Shown: piece after piece, positions 18,645 to 26,929 of the stretch
Layout: every line of letters begins with the position of its first letter
Numbering within the stretch: position 1 is the first letter of the stretch
Assembly: GCA_023391535.1 (NCBI GenBank)
Contig: JAEWAU010000092.1
Span: 1 to 58,850 of the forward strand
Length of the DNA stretch: 58,850 bases
Source: Bacillota bacterium
GTDB taxonomy: Bacteria; Bacillota; Clostridia; Oscillospirales; Ethanoligenentaceae
Reading direction: 5' to 3'
Made by a program: the position numbers and the translations under genes
The notes under the pieces: model-generated
The model's input: only the letters and a program-made list of their open reading frames with translations
What the model was told of the DNA's origin: nothing
Database searches by the model: none

Positions 18645-18759
18645 GTTGCCATTCCGCACCCAGCCCCGGCATTTCCGAAGCGGCCGCGCAAAACGCAAAG
18701 GCTTGCGCGCGGGGCGGGAACAGGCGCGGCGGGAGGCGGAAAAAGCCCTTCGCTTGCCT

Positions 18760-18798
18760 GTAATTATAGTATCGGGCCGGCACTTTGTCAAGCAAATC
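18760..18798 (-). promoter_or_regulatory. promoter module 2, near-copy of module 1
   Basis: A second minus-strand promoter: TTGACA (18791-18786), 17-base spacer, TATAAT (18768-18763). It matches module 1 over the 39-base module except in the spacer core, where the GTATC/GATAC palindrome is lost. Confidence 0.72.
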
Positions 18799-18891
18799 CA
18801 GCCCTTCCCGCGCGTTTGCGGGCGGTGTAAAATATGGCAGAAAAGCGGGCGGAACGCTTTCCGCATCTGCCGGAGGGAGCCGAAAAAAACG

Positions 18892-19299
18892 ATGCTCGGA
18901 GAGAATCTGCGGCGCCTGCGCAAGGAAAAGCAGCTGACGCAAAGCGACATCGCCGCCGCGCTGGGAATTTCGCGCGTGGCGTACACAAATTACGAACTGG
19001 GCAAGCGACGCCCCAGCCTGGAAATCGCCGCGCAGCTCGCGCGGGTGCTCGGCACGCGCATCGAAACGCTGCTGGGCGCGGAAAACGGCCGCGCCGCGCC
19101 GGAAAGCGCCGACATTGCGCCGAGGCGGCCGCGCGCCGACGCTCACACGCTGGAAGAGGCGCGCAGGCTGGCCGAGCGCCTGCAGGGGCTGAGCGACGAA
19201 AGCCGCCGCGACCTGCAATCCTATATCGAGCTGCTGCGCGTGCGCGACGCCGCCGCAAAGAAGCCGGGCAAAAGGCGGCGCGCATCCGCCCCCCAATAA
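18892..19299 (+). CDS. XRE-family transcriptional regulator
   Basis: 135 residues from the ATG at 18892, preceded by GGAGGGAG. The reading frame is open upstream but unlike protein. Residues 1-62 form a Cro/C1-type helix-turn-helix (LRRLRKEKQLTQSDIAAALG, then RVAYTNYELGKRRPS). The C-terminal part is charged and probably helical, without a peptidase or sensor domain. It is divergent from the ChW surface gene and its promoter pair, so it is a natural candidate regulator of that gene; this is inference from position and from the palindrome in promoter module 1. Confidence 0.85.
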   Translation: MLGENLRRLRKEKQLTQSDIAAALGISRVAYTNYELGKRRPSLEIAAQLARVLGTRIETLLGAENGRAAPESADIAPRRPRADAHTLEEARRLAERLQGLSDESRRDLQSYIELLRVRDAAAKKPGKRRRASAPQ

Positions 19300-19526
19300 G
19301 CGCTGTGAATTTTTGCAGGTTTGCCTTTTTCGGATGTCAAAATGCGCGCCCGGCGGAGGCGCGGATTCGTGCAAATATCCCGTATTTCCGCCCAGAGCCC
19401 GCTTTTCCCTTTTCTTTGCCGGGCGGGCCTGATATAATAAAAGCACAGCCTTCCCCGCCGCGCGCGGCGCCGGGAAGCGCTGCGCTTTTTTTGTTCTCTA
19501 ATTTAATCACAAAGCTGGTTTTGCAT

Positions 19527-20591
19527 TTGAAAAAGGGAATCGTATTCATTCTGCTCTCCACGCTGCTGTTCAGCACCATGGAGATCGCGCTCCATCTCAC
19601 CGCCGCCGCGTTCAATCCGGTGCAGATGAACTTCCTTCGGTTCTTCATCGGTTCGCTCATCCTGCTGCCGCCGGCCCTGCGCGCGCTGAAAAAGCGCGGC
19701 TGCACGCTGCGGGCCGCGGATCTGGCGTTTTTCGCGCTCACGGGCTTTATCTGCGTCGTGGTGAGCATGATGCTCTACCAGATGGCCATTCTGTACGCCC
19801 CGGCCTCGCTGGTGGCCGTGCTGTTCAGCTGCAACCCTGTGTTCGTGGTGCTGTTCGCGCTGCCCCTGCTGGGTGAAAAGATTCTGCCGCGCACCGTCCT
19901 TTCCGCGGCGGTGAGCGTCCTCGGCATCCTCGTCATCATCAATCCGCTGCATATGGCCGGCGGCACGGCCGGCATCACGCTCACGCTGCTCGCGGCAATC
20001 ACGTTCGCCCTGTACGGCGTGGTGGGGCACCGCGGCAACGAGCGCTTCGGCGGCGTGGCCCTCACCTGCTTCAGCTTTCTCGCCGGCAGCGCGGAGATGC
20101 TCGCGCTCATGCTGCTCACACACGCCGCTCCGGTGGCGCGCGGCCTTACGCAGCTGGGCCTCGGCGCGTTCGCCGCGGCGCCCGTGCTGCAGGGCATCAC
20201 GCTGCGCAGCCTGCCGGGGCTTTTATACATCGGCGTGTTCGTAACGGGGCTCGGCTACGCGTTCTATTTCCTCGCCATGGAAGCCACCTCGGCCACCACG
20301 GCGTCGCTCGTGTTCTTCTTCAAGCCCGTGCTGGCGCCGCTGTTCGCGCTGTTCATCCTGCGCGAGGCCATCACGCCCCGGATGCTCGCGGGCATCGCGT
20401 TCATCCTGGCGGGTTCGCTGATCTCGCTTCTGCCCGCGCTGCTCGCGCATCCCTCCCCCGCGCAGGCAGAAGCGCCGGAGGAAGCGCTTGAGGAGCAGCT
20501 GGACGAAGCGGTGGAAGAGGACGTGGCGCGCCTTGAGAAAAACATATACCCCAAAAAGCACTCGCTGCATTCCGGCGGATCGGACGCCTGA
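19527..20591 (+). CDS. EamA/DMT-family transporter
   Basis: About 354 residues from a TTG at 19527. No ATG is available near the start of homology, and a second TTG lies two codons upstream, so the exact start is uncertain. Ten hydrophobic segments in two EamA halves are visible (first half ending NPVFVVLFALPLLGEKI, second ending SLVFFFKPVLAPLFALFILRE). Members of this drug/metabolite transporter superfamily export or import amino acids, nucleosides or other small solutes. The C-terminus has an unusual acidic tail (about 310-340, Glu/Asp-rich). It ends just before a bidirectional terminator. Confidence 0.85.
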   Translation: MKKGIVFILLSTLLFSTMEIALHLTAAAFNPVQMNFLRFFIGSLILLPPALRALKKRGCTLRAADLAFFALTGFICVVVSMMLYQMAILYAPASLVAVLFSCNPVFVVLFALPLLGEKILPRTVLSAAVSVLGILVIINPLHMAGGTAGITLTLLAAITFALYGVVGHRGNERFGGVALTCFSFLAGSAEMLALMLLTHAAPVARGLTQLGLGAFAAAPVLQGITLRSLPGLLYIGVFVTGLGYAFYFLAMEATSATTASLVFFFKPVLAPLFALFILREAITPRMLAGIAFILAGSLISLLPALLAHPSPAQAEAPEEALEEQLDEAVEEDVARLEKNIYPKKHSLHSGGSDA

Positions 20592-20607
20592 GCCCATTCC
20601 CAGATAT

Positions 20608-20647
20608 AAAAAAGGCCGCGTCCCGAAACGGGGCGCGGCCTTTTTTT
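20608..20647. terminator. bidirectional intrinsic terminator
   Basis: A GC-rich 11-bp stem (GGCCGCGTCCC with GGGGCGCGGCC, one wobble) is flanked by an A-run on the left and a T-run on the right, between two convergent genes. It should terminate both the EamA gene and the electron-transfer operon. Confidence 0.85.
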
Positions 20648-20657
20648 GCGGGAAAAC

Positions 20658-21551
20658 TTACTTTGCGGAGATGTTCGAAACCGAGGGACCGTCGTCGTAG
20701 CCGCCGAAATAGGCTTCGCCGCAGGCCAGCTCCGGCTGGAAGGTGCCTGCCTGGAATCCCTTCTGGATCACGACGTTGCCGCTGGCGTCATATTGCGGGG
20801 TGCCGTTCTGGAAAACTTCCACGGCGCCCTTGCCGGTTACGCCGTCCACCTGGCCCTGATACGCGACGTTGCCGTCCACGTACAGCTTGACGTTGGTGGT
20901 TTTGCCCGCGTCCTGCACGGCGAGGATATAATAGTGATACTTGCTGTCGCCGACATTCACGCCGGTATCCTTGACGACATCCTGCTTCACGGTGGCGCCG
21001 TCCTTCTGGTAGTTGCGCCAGATCTGCACGTCGCCGCCGTAAACGACGACGGCCAGCGCCTTCGTCACGGAATCGTCGTCGAGCCACTTCTGCGGGGCGG
21101 AATCCTTAAACACGACCGCCGCGTTCCAAACCTTGGGCTGGCAGCCCGCGGCCTCGAGCTTGAACTTGTAGATGCCGTCGCCGAGCTGCGCCGGGCTGCC
21201 GCCGCTCAGCAGCGTGGCCGAGGCGTAGTAGGAATTCTTGGTCTTGTCGGTGGTGAGGGTGCCGTCCGTGGTAGAGGTGGCTTTGAGCGTGCCGGCGTCG
21301 CCCTTAAGCATGATAACCTTGCTCTTCTGCCCTTCCGGCGCCTCGATGGTGGCCGTGGTGGTGGTATCGGCCGTGATGAGATTCGTGCGGTCCCAATTCG
21401 TCGATTTCAGTTCGGATTTTCCGAAGTTCGTCATCTTCGACGAGAAATCGAGCGTCTTGAGGGATTTGCCCGCGCAGCCGGTGAACGCCATCGAAACGGT
21501 GGCCGCCGCCAGTGCGGCGCAGAGCAACGCCTTGGAAATGTGCTTCTTCAT
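20658..21551 (-). CDS. lipoprotein with concanavalin/LamG-like domain (last gene of EET-type operon)
   Basis: 297 residues from the ATG at 21551; an in-frame ATG at 21563 has its ribosome site too close. A lipoprotein signal ends in AFTGC with the lipidated Cys26. The mature part (about 60-297) reads as a beta-sandwich with LamG/3-keto-disaccharide-hydrolase style strands (YKFKLEAAG, YHYYILAVQD, VKLYVDGNVAYQG). I see no FMN-binding domain or flavinylation motif. It is the last gene of the electron-transfer operon, where Listeria-type loci carry the flavinylated lipoprotein PplA, so its partner role is uncertain. It ends at a strong terminator. Confidence 0.78.
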   Translation of the reverse strand: MKKHISKALLCAALAAATVSMAFTGCAGKSLKTLDFSSKMTNFGKSELKSTNWDRTNLITADTTTTATIEAPEGQKSKVIMLKGDAGTLKATSTTDGTLTTDKTKNSYYASATLLSGGSPAQLGDGIYKFKLEAAGCQPKVWNAAVVFKDSAPQKWLDDDSVTKALAVVVYGGDVQIWRNYQKDGATVKQDVVKDTGVNVGDSKYHYYILAVQDAGKTTNVKLYVDGNVAYQGQVDGVTGKGAVEVFQNGTPQYDASGNVVIQKGFQAGTFQPELACGEAYFGGYDDGPSVSNISAK

Positions 21552-21559
21552 AACTCGGA

Positions 21560-22201
21560 TCATTCCTTTCTCTGCGGTTCGGGGCGCCCGGCGCATTCGG
21601 CGCGCGGGAGGCCCGAAGGGTTCTGTTTGGGCTTTGGAGATGTATCGGAACGGCCCCGCCGCGCTGCGAGCCGAAGCCTGCCGAAATGCTGAAAGGCCGG
21701 CGTGAGCACTCTCAGCAGCGTGCCGGTGAGGTACCCCATCAGCACGCCGGAAATCAGCAGCATCGGCAGATACGCGACGACGAAACCGGTGCCCAGCAAA
21801 AAGGAGGCGACGGTGAGCTGCCCGAGGTTGTGGGTGATGGCTCCCGCGATGCTGATGACTAGATAGGAAACCTTTTCGGAGGTCACCAGAAGGAGCAGCA
21901 TCATGACGAGGGTGGAGCACAGCCCGCCCGTGAGGCTCATCAAAAACGACGTCCCGCCCCGGATGAGGAATACGAAAACGGATTTGAGCGCGACGATGGT
22001 GAACGCCTGCCGCCTGCCCAGATAGAACAGGCAGTACATCACCACGATGTTGGAAAGCCCCGGTTTTACGCCCGGGGGCATCATGGGCAGCGGGGGAATC
22101 AAATATTCCACCCACGTGAGCACCAGCGCAAGGGCGAACAGCATCCCCATCAGGGCAACCTGATAGGTATCGGTGCGCGGGGCCTCTTTTTTTGTCTTCA
22201 T
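21560..22201 (-). CDS. eetB: Gx transporter / EetB-like membrane protein
   Basis: About 213 residues from the ATG at 22201. Five or six membrane spans are visible with the family features LTWVEYLIPPLPMMPPGVKPGLSN near the N-terminus and GGLCSTLVMM in the middle. The family is annotated as Gx transporter or, misleadingly, heptaprenyl diphosphate synthase component I. In flavin-based extracellular electron transfer loci the equivalent gene is eetB. Together with the NusG-domain-II neighbour it is thought to link the membrane quinone to the extracellular acceptor. The C-terminal 35 residues are Arg/Pro-rich and not part of the core. Confidence 0.8.
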   Translation of the reverse strand: MKTKKEAPRTDTYQVALMGMLFALALVLTWVEYLIPPLPMMPPGVKPGLSNIVVMYCLFYLGRRQAFTIVALKSVFVFLIRGGTSFLMSLTGGLCSTLVMMLLLLVTSEKVSYLVISIAGAITHNLGQLTVASFLLGTGFVVAYLPMLLISGVLMGYLTGTLLRVLTPAFQHFGRLRLAARRGRSDTSPKPKQNPSGLPRAECAGRPEPQRKE

Positions 22202-22294
22202 TTCTATATCCCGCCGCGGCGCGGGTTTCCCCGCCGCGCGGCATATCGGCATCCCCTCGCGGGGAAGGGTTTTCACAGCGGAGCGCCCGAAGCG

Positions 22295-22708
22295 TCAGCC
22301 GTAGGCGTAGGTGTCGGCATTGGAAGCTGTTTTGCTCCCGCCCACGATCTTTACCGCTACGCGGTTGGGCAGGCAGGCGGCGCTCATCCCCGGGCGGCTT
22401 AAAAACCCGGCTTTGACGCAGATCTGATCGGGGCAGGTGGAGGAATAAAACCGGATCTTCCCGTTCTTCACCTCGAGCACCACGTTCGGCTGGCCGGGCA
22501 CCGCGAACCGCTCGTTCAGGCTCGGATTGAGCGTTACAGTTTTAACAAGTTTGGCGTCGTAATAGACCTGCGCCACCGGGGTGGAAGCGGAACGGTCCAT
22601 CTGCCGCACGCCCAGCAGCACGCCCGCGATCAGCAGCAGGGCCGCCACCACGAAAAGGTCGCGCACGGAGAAAAAACGGCGCTGCGCGGAGGGTTCGCCT
22701 GGTTTCAT
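22295..22708 (-). CDS. eetA: NusG domain II protein, EetA-like
   Basis: 137 residues from the ATG at 22708 with AAAGGAG upstream. There is one N-terminal membrane span (DLFVVAALLLIAGVLLGV), then an extracytoplasmic NusG-domain-II fold with the family signature CPDQICVKAG followed by CLPN. Despite the name it is not a transcription factor. In the flavin-based extracellular electron transfer locus such a protein is called EetA. It lies between the MenA-like and Gx-transporter genes, as expected for that system. Confidence 0.82.
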   Translation of the reverse strand: MKPGEPSAQRRFFSVRDLFVVAALLLIAGVLLGVRQMDRSASTPVAQVYYDAKLVKTVTLNPSLNERFAVPGQPNVVLEVKNGKIRFYSSTCPDQICVKAGFLSRPGMSAACLPNRVAVKIVGGSKTASNADTYAYG

Positions 22709-22738
22709 ACGGCTCCTTTCGGGTAAACGCACAGGGCT

Positions 22739-23620
22739 CTAGCGCGCCAGCAGGGCCGCGGCGCCTTCCGCCGCGATGAGCGGAAGCAAGAGCCACAGGA
22801 AATTGTGCACGCTGAGCGGGAACGTGCGCGCCTTGGACTGCACGCGCCCGAACGCCGCGAGATTGCGCTGCACGGGAATCAGCGCCGCCAGCGCCAGCGC
22901 CGCGTACGGCGGCATCACCCGGAGCAGCGCCGACAGAAGCACCGCGGCGAACGAGAGATAATAAAGGAAGGAAAACAGCAGCAGGCTGTTTTTCCGGCCG
23001 AGAAAGGACGGCAGCGTGCGCCGCCCCACGCGCAGATCGTCTTCCGCGTCGCAGATATTGTTGGCCAGCATGATGCCCGCAATGCACAGCATGCACGGAA
23101 CGCACAAAAGTCCCAGGCGCAGAAGGTCCGGCAGGCGAAACGTGAGCGTCAGCGTGCCGGAGCGCAGCGCCCAGCTCAGAAGGGCGTGTGGCGCGTTGAT
23201 AATAACGACCAGAAACGGAATGCCCAGCCCCTCGAACAGGCCCGAAAGCGCTTCTCCGAGAGGCAGGTGCGAAAGAGGATACGGGCCGAAGGAATAGGCG
23301 ACGCCCACCGCGAAGCAGACCGCGCCGCACAGCAGCACCACCGGCCCCGTGAGCGCCCCAAGCGCAAGGCCCGCCGCCATGGCGAGCGCAAACAAAACGA
23401 GCAGCAGACGCTTGGCGGCTTCGCGCGGAAGCGGCAGCGGTTTGCCGTCCTTTTTGGTATCCTGATAATTGTTGAGCCCCGTTACCAAAAATTCAAAGCA
23501 GAGCATGGAAAGAAAGAACAGGGCCGTATCCCGCACGTCCAGCGTTTGGTAGACGGCGCGCGCGTAGCACAGCGCGAGGGTAAACGGCAGAAGGGCGGCC
23601 GTCTTGGCCGGCAGCTGCAC
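22739..23620 (-). CDS. dmkA: UbiA/MenA-family prenyltransferase, DmkA-like
   Basis: At least 293 residues. The GTG at 23620 is used here, but homologous-looking sequence (LKTFGRFAEF) continues upstream to a CTG at 23650 preceded by GGGGGCGG, which may be the true start. Eight or nine membrane spans are visible. The two Asp-rich prenyl-diphosphate/Mg sites are NNYQDTKKD near residue 49 and NICDAEDD near 190. The family transfers a polyprenyl chain to 1,4-dihydroxy-2-naphthoate to make demethylmenaquinone. Within this operon it probably makes the dedicated quinone for extracellular electron transfer. Confidence 0.85.
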   Translation of the reverse strand: MQLPAKTAALLPFTLALCYARAVYQTLDVRDTALFFLSMLCFEFLVTGLNNYQDTKKDGKPLPLPREAAKRLLLVLFALAMAAGLALGALTGPVVLLCGAVCFAVGVAYSFGPYPLSHLPLGEALSGLFEGLGIPFLVVIINAPHALLSWALRSGTLTLTFRLPDLLRLGLLCVPCMLCIAGIMLANNICDAEDDLRVGRRTLPSFLGRKNSLLLFSFLYYLSFAAVLLSALLRVMPPYAALALAALIPVQRNLAAFGRVQSKARTFPLSVHNFLWLLLPLIAAEGAAALLAR

Positions 23621-23687
23621 AAATTCCGCAAAACGTCCGAACGTCTTCAGCCTACCGCCCCCTTCCGCCGTTTCTGTAACCGTCCGT

Positions 23688-24701
23688 TCAATAAGTCCGT
23701 TCCCGGATGGCGCGCATCAATGCGGCGAGCCGTTCGCGGCGCGCGGCGTTCTGCACGCGGCCGAGCTGCTTTTCCGCTTTGGCAAAATATTTCTCCGCCG
23801 TTTCCCGTGCGGCGCCGGCCCCGCCCAGGGCGCGCACCTCCGCGAGCACCTGCGCAAGCTCGGAGGGGCTGCGGACGATTCCCTCCGCCAGCCCGGAACC
23901 GGCCAGCCGGGAACGCAGCGCGGGGTCTTTCCGCATCGCCACAATGAGGGGCAGCGTCACCACCCCTTCGGCCAGGTCGTGCTGCACCGATTTCCCGGCT
24001 GTTTCTGTATCGGCCGCATAATCCATGCCGTCGTCCACAAGCTGGAACGCCATGCCGATGTAATACCCGAGCCAGCCGAGTGAACGCTCCTCCCGCTCGG
24101 AAAGCCCGCCCGTGACGCCTCCCGCATAGAGCGAGAACGCGAACAGCGCGGCGGTTTTGCCCGCGATGATGCGGAAATACCCGAGAGGAGAAAGGGAATA
24201 ATCCCCGTTATGCCGGTATTCGCGCAGCTCGCCGAGGCACACGCGCATCATGGCGCGCGCCACTTCCGTCACCTGCGCGCGGTATTCGCCCGAAAGGCCC
24301 GTCAGCAGCAGAAAGCAGCGGCACATCAGGTAATCCCCGCAGATTACGGCGGACTTTTCGCCGAATTTGCTTCGCAGGCTCGGCCGGCCCCGGCGCATAT
24401 CCGAACCGTCCACCACGTCGTCGTGCACAAGCGTCGCCAGGTGCAGAAGTTCCAGAGCGGCGGCCGCAAGCAGCGCGTCGTGCGGAACCATGCCGTCCTC
24501 CCCCGCCGCGGCCGCGAGCAGCAGCTGCGCGCGGAAGTTCTTTCCGGCGGAGGAAGCGAGATACTCCGTCATCCCGGAGGCCAGCGCGTCGGAATGGAGC
24601 AGTTCGTGTTGAAGCAGGGCGCGCACCGCCCCGAGGGCTTCGCCGTAAGGCAGCGCCCCGGGAAGCTCCGGGCCGGTGCGCGCGGAGGCGTCGTCAGTCA
24701 T
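23688..24701 (-). CDS. dmkB: trans-polyprenyl diphosphate synthase, DmkB-like
   Basis: 337 residues with both catalytic Asp-rich motifs: the first DDVVD at 94-98 followed by RRGRPS, and the second in QLVDDGMDY near residue 223. The alpha-helical isoprenoid synthase fold condenses isopentenyl diphosphate into a long-chain (hepta- or octaprenyl) diphosphate, the side-chain donor for the MenA-type enzyme encoded downstream. Its start overlaps the end of the NDH-2 gene by 8 bases. Confidence 0.9.
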   Translation of the reverse strand: MTDDASARTGPELPGALPYGEALGAVRALLQHELLHSDALASGMTEYLASSAGKNFRAQLLLAAAAGEDGMVPHDALLAAAALELLHLATLVHDDVVDGSDMRRGRPSLRSKFGEKSAVICGDYLMCRCFLLLTGLSGEYRAQVTEVARAMMRVCLGELREYRHNGDYSLSPLGYFRIIAGKTAALFAFSLYAGGVTGGLSEREERSLGWLGYYIGMAFQLVDDGMDYAADTETAGKSVQHDLAEGVVTLPLIVAMRKDPALRSRLAGSGLAEGIVRSPSELAQVLAEVRALGGAGAARETAEKYFAKAEKQLGRVQNAARRERLAALMRAIRERTY

Positions 24702-26739
24702 TGTAGATATAGAGCTTCCCTACCCATCTTACTTTTTTCCAGTGCTTTTTCAGCGCCGGGATTACATAATAATCCAAACCGAAAATGTGGCCCGCGCCGA
24801 TGAGCGTGGCGATGGAGGCGAACACCATCCACCAGGTGCTCAGGTACATGCCCGTGGAAGCCACGAACATAGCCTGCAGCCCAAGCGACACCACCGAGGA
24901 CGCGAAGGTGAACAGGCCCACCACCAGCAGCGCGCCGATGAGCAGCTCCAGGAACACGATGAAATACTGGAAGAACATCTGCGAACCGCTGCTCGAGGTG
25001 ATGAACGTGCTCGTGAACCAGTCCATCACGCCCACCTGAATTTTGACCGCGATGTCGGAGGTTTGGATGAGAATGACGTGGAACAGGCCGAGGCAGTCCC
25101 AGTTGAACAGCAGCGAACCGGCGGCGGCATGCGCGCCGCCCGCTCCGGAAGCCGCTGTGGTGGCACTGGAGGTGGCATCCGCGGCCGTTTTCGCCACGGC
25201 CGCGAGCTTCGCCACGGCCGGCGCGGCGGCGTGGGCCGCGGTAGCCGCCGTGGTGGCGCTGGTGGTGGCGTCGCCGGAGGTTTTGCCCGTGAGCACGCTG
25301 TTAAATACGTTCGACGCGCTCTGGAAATAAGACGCCAGCTTCGGGGAGGAAAGCCACCCCTGCATGATCTTCTGCACGCCCTCGTAAATCCAGAACGCCC
25401 CGAGGAAGATGCGCAGCGGCACGAGCAGGAAGCTTGGCGTGCGGTTCGAGAAATGGCCCCCTAAGAAGCTGCGGCGGTGGCGCACGGTGAAAAACTCATG
25501 CTTCACATAGCCGAACACCTTGTTCCAGCCGAGGATCTGAATGAAATAGATGACGTATACGAAGTGCTTGACGAACATGGCGAAAAACGACGCCAGCGAG
25601 ATCTTGCTCTTTTCGGAACCCACATAGGCCACGCCGTAGCGCCCGCCGACGCTGAGCATGGCGCCGTGGAATTTGGGCCGGTAGGTTTCCGGCTCGCCCT
25701 CGCCCGTTACGGCGGTGACGATATTGTGCGCAACGGTTTCGGCGCTGTCCTCGGCGTTCTCCACCATCTGCGGCACCGGGCGCTGCTGCCCCTCCGGAAC
25801 GTAAAAGACGTTGTCGCCCACCACGAATACGGAATCCTGCCCCGCCGCGCGCAGATACTGGTCGGTTTGCAGGCGGGCGCGGCCCACCTGCGTGAGCTCC
25901 TTGGAGTTCGCCGCGAACTCCGAGCCCTGCACGCCGGCCGTCCAGATCACGGTATGGGTGTTGAAGCGCGTGCAGACGTTGCCGTCCTTCTCCTTGAGCT
26001 CGATGAAATCCTCGCCCACGGCGCACACGCCCTTGCGCAGAACGGTGGTAACACCCATTTTGTGCAGGCGGCGGTCCGCTTTGCCCGAAAGCTTCTCGGG
26101 GAAGATGGGCACCACGCGGTCGAGCATATCCACGTCCACGAGGTTCACGAGGCTGCGGTCGATCTCAAATTCCTCGCAGAGGAACGGAATCCATTCGGCG
26201 AGCTCGCCCGCCATTTCCACGCCCGTAAAGCCCGCGCCCACCACATAAAACGTGAGAAGGGCGCGCTTTTTCTCCGGGTCGGCTACGGCGGCCGCCTCGC
26301 GGAACATCTGCGTGACGTGCTCGCGCAGGCGGATGGCGTCCTCCAGCGACCAGAGCCGGAACGCATGCTCCTCGGCGCCCGGCGTGCCGAAGAACGCGGG
26401 GCGCGAACCGGTGGCCAGCACGAGGAAATCGTAGGAATACTCCCCGTTTTTGCCGTGCAGCGTTTTCTGTGCGTAATCCGCGGTTTCAATGGTGTCGAGC
26501 ACCACGTTCACGCGGCGTCCGCGGAAAATTTTCTGCAGGCTCACCCGCACGCTTTCCGCCTCCACACGCGCGGCCGCCACCTCCTGGATCTGCGTCAGCA
26601 CCGTATGGTACGGGTTCTTGTCGATGAGGGTGATTTTCACATCCTCCTGCTTTTTGAGGCGCTTCGCCAGTTTTTTGGCCGTCAGAATTCCGCCGAAACC
26701 GGCCCCCAAAACGATAATATTCCGTTCCAATCTTTTCAT
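24694..26739 (-). CDS. ndh2: type II NADH dehydrogenase fused to DoxX-like membrane domain
   Basis: About 681 residues from the ATG at 26739, with GGAAGGA touching it; a TTG four codons in has better spacing. Residues 1-400 are an NDH-2 flavoprotein: FAD-binding VLGAGFGGILTAKKL at the N-terminus, NADH-binding VVGAGFTGVEMAGEL near 173 and the late FAD contact VVGDN. The C-terminal part is a membrane module with DoxX-like spans, interrupted by an Ala/Thr-rich low-complexity insert of about 70 residues, and ends in basic KKHWKKVRW. It would pass electrons from NADH to demethylmenaquinone. It is the first gene of the six-gene minus-strand operon. A C-terminal membrane extension is also known for the Ndh2 of the Listeria system. 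Confidence 0.88.
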   Translation of the reverse strand: MKRLERNIIVLGAGFGGILTAKKLAKRLKKQEDVKITLIDKNPYHTVLTQIQEVAAARVEAESVRVSLQKIFRGRRVNVVLDTIETADYAQKTLHGKNGEYSYDFLVLATGSRPAFFGTPGAEEHAFRLWSLEDAIRLREHVTQMFREAAAVADPEKKRALLTFYVVGAGFTGVEMAGELAEWIPFLCEEFEIDRSLVNLVDVDMLDRVVPIFPEKLSGKADRRLHKMGVTTVLRKGVCAVGEDFIELKEKDGNVCTRFNTHTVIWTAGVQGSEFAANSKELTQVGRARLQTDQYLRAAGQDSVFVVGDNVFYVPEGQQRPVPQMVENAEDSAETVAHNIVTAVTGEGEPETYRPKFHGAMLSVGGRYGVAYVGSEKSKISLASFFAMFVKHFVYVIYFIQILGWNKVFGYVKHEFFTVRHRRSFLGGHFSNRTPSFLLVPLRIFLGAFWIYEGVQKIMQGWLSSPKLASYFQSASNVFNSVLTGKTSGDATTSATTAATAAHAAAPAVAKLAAVAKTAADATSSATTAASGAGGAHAAAGSLLFNWDCLGLFHVILIQTSDIAVKIQVGVMDWFTSTFITSSSGSQMFFQYFIVFLELLIGALLVVGLFTFASSVVSLGLQAMFVASTGMYLSTWWMVFASIATLIGAGHIFGLDYYVIPALKKHWKKVRWVGKLYIYND

Positions 26740-26822
26740 TCCTTCCAAACAAATTCGGAAAAAACATCCGGCCGGCCGCGGCGCGTGCGCGCGGAAAGCT
26801 CCGTGCGGCCCGCCGGCGGGAT

Positions 26823-26851
26823 TTGACAAAGCCGTAAAAATAAACAATAAT
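26823..26851 (+). promoter_or_regulatory. promoter of the apbE gene
   Basis: TTGACA (26823-26828) and AATAAT (26846-26851) are separated by 17 bases, about 80 bases before the apbE start, in the divergent region between apbE and ndh2. Confidence 0.7.
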
Positions 26852-26929
26852 GGAGAAGCCCGTTCCGGCCGTTGCCGGTTCGGAAATGCCCGCGCCGACG
26901 CGGGCGCCCAATGAAAGGCGGAACTCCCC

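Noticed and set aside
22295..22708. A NusG transcription factor
   Set aside because: The protein has an N-terminal membrane span and only the domain-II fold; operon context is electron transfer, not transcription.
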